Below, piece by piece: positions 41,735 through 44,289 of a stretch of DNA of 44,289 nt. The stretch's first letter is position 1; every line of letters begins with the position of its first letter. The DNA lies in NCBI GenBank assembly GCA_031261785.1, contig JAISIZ010000025.1, positions 1 through 44,289 of the forward strand, given 5' to 3'. The notes under the pieces were generated by a model. It was not told the DNA's origin and searched no databases. It saw nothing but the letters and a program-made list of their open reading frames with translations. The position numbers were made by a program, and so were the translations under genes. Source of the stretch: Mediterranea sp. (in: CFB group bacteria) (GTDB taxonomy: Bacteria; Bacteroidota; Bacteroidia; Bacteroidales; Bacteroidaceae).

Positions 41735-42622
41735 ATGAAAAAGAACATTATCTTCATGGCAGTTGTCGCCGCGATGGGTCTCTCCTCGTGCGGCGCGCAA
41801 GCACCGAAAGCCGACCTGAAATCCGATGTGGACACGTTGGCTTATGCTCTGGGCATATCGATTTCCCAAAATCTGAAGATGTACATGGACAATCAGCTGA
41901 AAGTGGACAGCAACCGCGTGAGCGACTTTCTCCGTGGCATCAACGACGGAATCTCCGAGAAGGGCAAGACCAAAGGGACCTATATGGATGGCCTTTCTGT
42001 CGGACGGCAACTCAAGCAGAGTACGCTGGATCGGTTCAGCAATGAACTTTTCGCCGGCGACACCACCAAGACCGTCAGCAAGGACAACTTTTTGTCCGGA
42101 CTCTTCGCAGGCCTGCTCCAGAAGGGACAAGTTATGAACCTCGACTCCGCACGGCAGTATCTCCAGACCAAGATGGAGGCCGTCCAAGCACGCTCGATAG
42201 AGGAGAAGTACGCCGACTGGAAAAAGCAGAACGTTGACTTCCTCGAGAGCAACAAGACGAAAGAGGGCGTGGTGACCACACCCAGCGGCTTGCAGTATAA
42301 GATCCTCGTGAAGGGTAACGGCGAGATCCCCACCGACAGCAGCAAAGTGCAGGTGAGCTACCGCGGCATGCTGATCGACAGCACCGAGTTCGACAGCTCC
42401 TACAAGCGCAATCCTCCTACCACTACCTTCCGCGCCAACCAAGTGATCAAAGGCTGGACCGAAGCACTCACCATGATGCCCGTAGGCTCCAAGTGGCAGC
42501 TCTACATCCCGCAGGACATCGCTTACGGCGCACGCGACATGGGTAACATCAAGCCTTTCTCCACCCTCATCTTCGACGTGGAGCTGGTAGGCATCGAGAA
42601 GGATCAGCCCAAGAAGAAGTAA
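41735..42622 (+). CDS. FKBP-type peptidyl-prolyl isomerase lipoprotein
   Basis: 295 residues with a lipoprotein signal (AMGLSSC, Cys19), so it is anchored in the envelope. The dimerisation region spans about 28-175 with repeats of helices (LAYALGISISQNLKMYMDNQ, YMDGLSVGRQL), and the FKBP domain is at 185-295 (TTPSGLQYKILVKGNGE, VSYRGMLIDSTEFDSSYKR, FRANQVIKGWTEALTMMPVG, LYIPQDIAYGARDMGNI). It is a periplasmic folding catalyst like FkpA. It shares the operon and overall plan with the cytoplasmic paralogue just upstream but has a longer helical part. The C-terminus is Lys-rich. Confidence 0.94.
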   Translation: MKKNIIFMAVVAAMGLSSCGAQAPKADLKSDVDTLAYALGISISQNLKMYMDNQLKVDSNRVSDFLRGINDGISEKGKTKGTYMDGLSVGRQLKQSTLDRFSNELFAGDTTKTVSKDNFLSGLFAGLLQKGQVMNLDSARQYLQTKMEAVQARSIEEKYADWKKQNVDFLESNKTKEGVVTTPSGLQYKILVKGNGEIPTDSSKVQVSYRGMLIDSTEFDSSYKRNPPTTTFRANQVIKGWTEALTMMPVGSKWQLYIPQDIAYGARDMGNIKPFSTLIFDVELVGIEKDQPKKK

Positions 42623-42656
42623 ACCGCCGCTCTCCACCGGTCTTTATCAAGACATC

Positions 42657-42742
42657 AAGGCACGGATCCACTATTTACGCGGTCGACAGACGGATGATAC
42701 CGCCCATCGAATGCGTAAATAATGAGGTTCGTGCCTTCTTTT
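42657..42742 (+). terminator. Nested inverted repeat with T-run after the FKBP operon
   Basis: AAGGCACG (42657-42664) pairs with CGTGCCTT (42730-42737), and the inner TATTTACGC pairs with GCGTAAATA at 42713-42721; CTTTTTC follows. The long, two-part stem with a branched interior is more elaborate than a simple terminator and could be a structured RNA element. No gene lies in 42623-42844 otherwise. Confidence 0.6.
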
Positions 42743-42757
42743 TCGCTAAAAAACACC

Positions 42758-42765
42758 TATTTTTG
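42758..42765 (+). promoter_or_regulatory. -7 promoter element (TATTTTTG)
   Basis: Exact TAnnTTTG match 79 bases before the DinD-like ATG at 42845, just after the FKBP terminator. Confidence 0.5.
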
Positions 42766-42844
42766 TATGCCGTAAAGAGCGAACAAACACCGTGGACCCA
42801 TTTATGGCAATAAACATCCTGATTCACCATAACCAACAAATAGT

Positions 42845-43669
42845 ATGAAAACTGAAGAGATTAAAGCACTGTTTACACAGTTTGAACAAGCATCCGCCGA
42901 ATTTGAAGGCGTGGAATGCTGGAGCGCACGAGAGTTACAAAGGTTATTGGGCTACACCCAATGGCGTAACTTCGAAAACATCATTGATAAAGCGAAGGAC
43001 GCATGCCGAAACGCTGGTGAAAACGTAGCATACCATTTTGCTGAGGTCAGCAAGATGGTATCCATTGGATCTGGCGCTGAAAAAGCAATCGACGACATCC
43101 TCCTCACCCGCTACGCCTGCTACCTCATCGCACAGAATGGCGACAGCCGCAAGGAGCAAATCGCTTTCGCGCAGAACTATTTCGCCGTCCAGACCCGACG
43201 GGCGGAGATTATCGAGCAACGTATCCTCGACTACGAACGTGTCCAGGCACGGGCCAAGCTGGCCGAGACGGAGAAAGTCCTTTCGGGCGTCCTCTACGAG
43301 CGGGGTATCGATAGCAAAGGGTTTGCCGTGATTCGTTCCAAGGGCGACCAGGCACTGTTTCGCTTAGGGACCTCCCAGCTAAAGCGTAAGATGAACGTGC
43401 CCGAAAACCGACCCGTGGCCGACTTCCTCCCCACCATCAGCATCAAGGCCAAGGACTTGGCCGCCGAAATGACTTCCGTCAACGTGCAATCGAAAGATTT
43501 GCGCGGGCAAAAGCCCATAGAGACCGAACACGTCGACAATAACTTGGCCGTGAGGAAGATGCTCGTCGAACGTGGTATCGTGCCAGAGAACCTCCCTCCA
43601 GCCGAGGACGTGAAGAAGGTAGAACGAAAACTAAAGAGTGACGAGAAGAAAGCGCTAACAAACACCTGA
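42845..43669 (+). CDS. dinD: DinD-like protein (DNA damage-inducible protein D family)
   Basis: 274 residues, DinD length. The N-terminal part (about 20-115) is a BRO-N-like domain: ECWSARELQRLLGYTQWRNFENII, then VSKMVSIGSGAEKAIDDILLTRYACYLIAQNGD. A coiled region follows (RRAEIIEQRILDYERVQARAKLAETEK) and then FAVIRSKGDQALFRLGTSQLKRKM. In E. coli DinD is an SOS protein that inhibits RecA filament pairing; the Bacteroidota role is not established. No SOS operator was sought with confidence here. It has its own promoter element and is convergent with the glycoside hydrolase at the window end, across a repeat array. Confidence 0.87.
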   Translation: MKTEEIKALFTQFEQASAEFEGVECWSARELQRLLGYTQWRNFENIIDKAKDACRNAGENVAYHFAEVSKMVSIGSGAEKAIDDILLTRYACYLIAQNGDSRKEQIAFAQNYFAVQTRRAEIIEQRILDYERVQARAKLAETEKVLSGVLYERGIDSKGFAVIRSKGDQALFRLGTSQLKRKMNVPENRPVADFLPTISIKAKDLAAEMTSVNVQSKDLRGQKPIETEHVDNNLAVRKMLVERGIVPENLPPAEDVKKVERKLKSDEKKALTNT

Positions 43670-43850
43670 TCCGCACGGAATGGGAATGGTCGGTCATGGG
43701 AAAGTTGTTCCACGGCGATAAAATCAGGTTATTGAGGGAACCATGATTTCATCACTTTTCTCAGCCATCGCATAGCACATATTGAGAATTAATCATTTAT
43801 GGATTAAAATAGGCAAAGATATAAGGCGAGGCAGATTCGCAAGAAGCGAG

Positions 43851-44028
43851 AAGCCCGGGCTTTTGTAATCACATTTCCAGAATGGAGAAAAAAGCTCGGG
43901 CTTTTGTAATCACATTTCCAGAATGGAGAAAAAAGCCCGGGCTTTTGTAATCACATTTCCAGAACGGAGAAAAAAGCTCGGGCTTTTGTAATCACATTTC
44001 CAGAATGGAGAAAAAAGCTCGGGCTTTT
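43851..44028. repeat. Tandem array of a 41-bp unit, each with a self-complementary GC core
   Basis: Unit starts fall at 43851, 43892, 43933, 43974 and 44015 (the last copy partial), exactly 41 bases apart. Each unit begins AAGCCCGGGCTTTT or AAGCTCGGGCTTTT and then reads GTAATCACATTTCCAGAAT and GGAGAAA with one or two substitutions. AAAAGC-CCGG-GCTTTT can fold as a hairpin with A/T runs on both sides, so the array may be a set of bidirectional terminators between convergent dinD and a glycoside hydrolase. There are no spacers, so it is not CRISPR. The stretch 43670-43850 holds no gene that I can see. Confidence 0.85.
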
Positions 44029-44083
44029 CATCTCATACGGATTTGCATAAGCCTTCGTACCTCCGCGACAGGTACTGGCTCAC

Positions 44084-44289
44084 CTACTTATCCAGCGCTC
44101 CGCAAATCTTGCGGTTGACGGCCCGCAGGGAGGCTTCGTCCATCTTCATCACCTTGCGGTCGTAGGTCATCAGGCCGTTCACCTCGCCTTCCACGTCGGT
44201 GGTCTGGGTGTAGACGGCCGCCGAGAAGCCGCGGGGGATAAGATCGAGCAGACGGTTGGCGTACTTCACGTACTCGTCGGTCGCCTCCT
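44084..44289 (-). CDS. Glycoside hydrolase family 2 protein, C-terminal end (5' partial)
   Basis: The frame is open to the window edge, so only the last 68 or so residues are seen. SAAVYTQTTDVEGEVNGLMTYDRKVMKMD closely resembles the end of the catalytic (beta/alpha)8 barrel of Bacteroidota family 2 glycoside hydrolases; in these proteins the segment lies near the end of the enzyme domain, and here it is followed by a short tail and stop. Substrate (galactoside, glucuronide, mannoside) cannot be judged from the fragment. Its position a few genes from surface glycan enzymes does not settle it. The stop lies 56 bases from the tandem repeat array. Confidence 0.75.
   Translation of the reverse strand, partial: EATDEYVKYANRLLDLIPRGFSAAVYTQTTDVEGEVNGLMTYDRKVMKMDEASLRAVNRKICGALDK

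Noticed and set aside
43851..44028. CRISPR array
   Set aside because: The 41-bp units are contiguous, with no unique spacers and no cas genes nearby.
44084..44269. A complete 61-residue protein at the window end
   Set aside because: The frame is open to the window edge and the sequence is the tail of a glycoside hydrolase; the apparent start is an internal GTG.

Overview
The window looks like a chromosome segment from a fairly GC-rich member of the Bacteroidota, probably near Tannerella/Parabacteroides. The grounds are repeated TAnnTTTG -7 promoter elements, almost no Shine-Dalgarno sequences, many lipoproteins with short lipoboxes, PCMD, DUF4468, DUF4861 and TIGR02757 family proteins, and a kduI/kduD pair. 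The species call is an inference. No tRNA, rRNA, CRISPR array, transposase or phage structural gene was seen.

Region 1 (1-6032, + strand) is an accessory toxin island. It holds the 3' end of an RHS-repeat gene with its variable toxin tip, then three displaced RHS 3' fragments. Each keeps a piece of the RHS core and carries a different, AT-richer C-terminal tip. Every tip is followed closely by a small unrelated gene placed like an immunity gene. One tip looks like a caspase-fold (clan CD) peptidase and one like a permuted papain/NlpC-type enzyme; two are unrecognised. A 13-bp hairpin closes the array. This is the best candidate for something unusual in the window.

Region 2 (6166-10308) is a small type II secretion/type IV pilus-like cluster: a GspF platform protein, two pseudopilins, a GspC/PilP-like protein and a lipoprotein on the - strand, with a divergent single-pass envelope protein. 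Secretin, ATPase and major pseudopilin are not in view.

Region 3 (10349-24199) holds an L-cysteine desulfidase, a PCMD lipoprotein with an outer-membrane barrel, a - strand operon of metallo-beta-lactamase-fold protein, DUF4468 protein and VOC protein, an O-acylation operon (two SGNH hydrolases plus an MBOAT acyltransferase), a second envelope protein/barrel pair and a family 8 polysaccharide lyase.

Region 4 (24207-29229) looks like uronate use: KduI, a KduD-like dehydrogenase, a DUF4861 lipoprotein and a divergent AraC regulator. With the nearby lyase it suggests growth on glycosaminoglycans; no SusC/SusD pair is in view.

Region 5 (29213-36962) is housekeeping: coaD, parE, pyk, aroQ, two acetyltransferases, an O-methyltransferase and a divergent XerD-type recombinase.

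Region 6 (37116-44289) has a TPR/OmpA-like lipoprotein, two glycosyltransferases, two FKBP prolyl isomerases, a DinD-like protein, a 41-bp tandem repeat array of palindromic units and the 3' end of a family 2 glycoside hydrolase.
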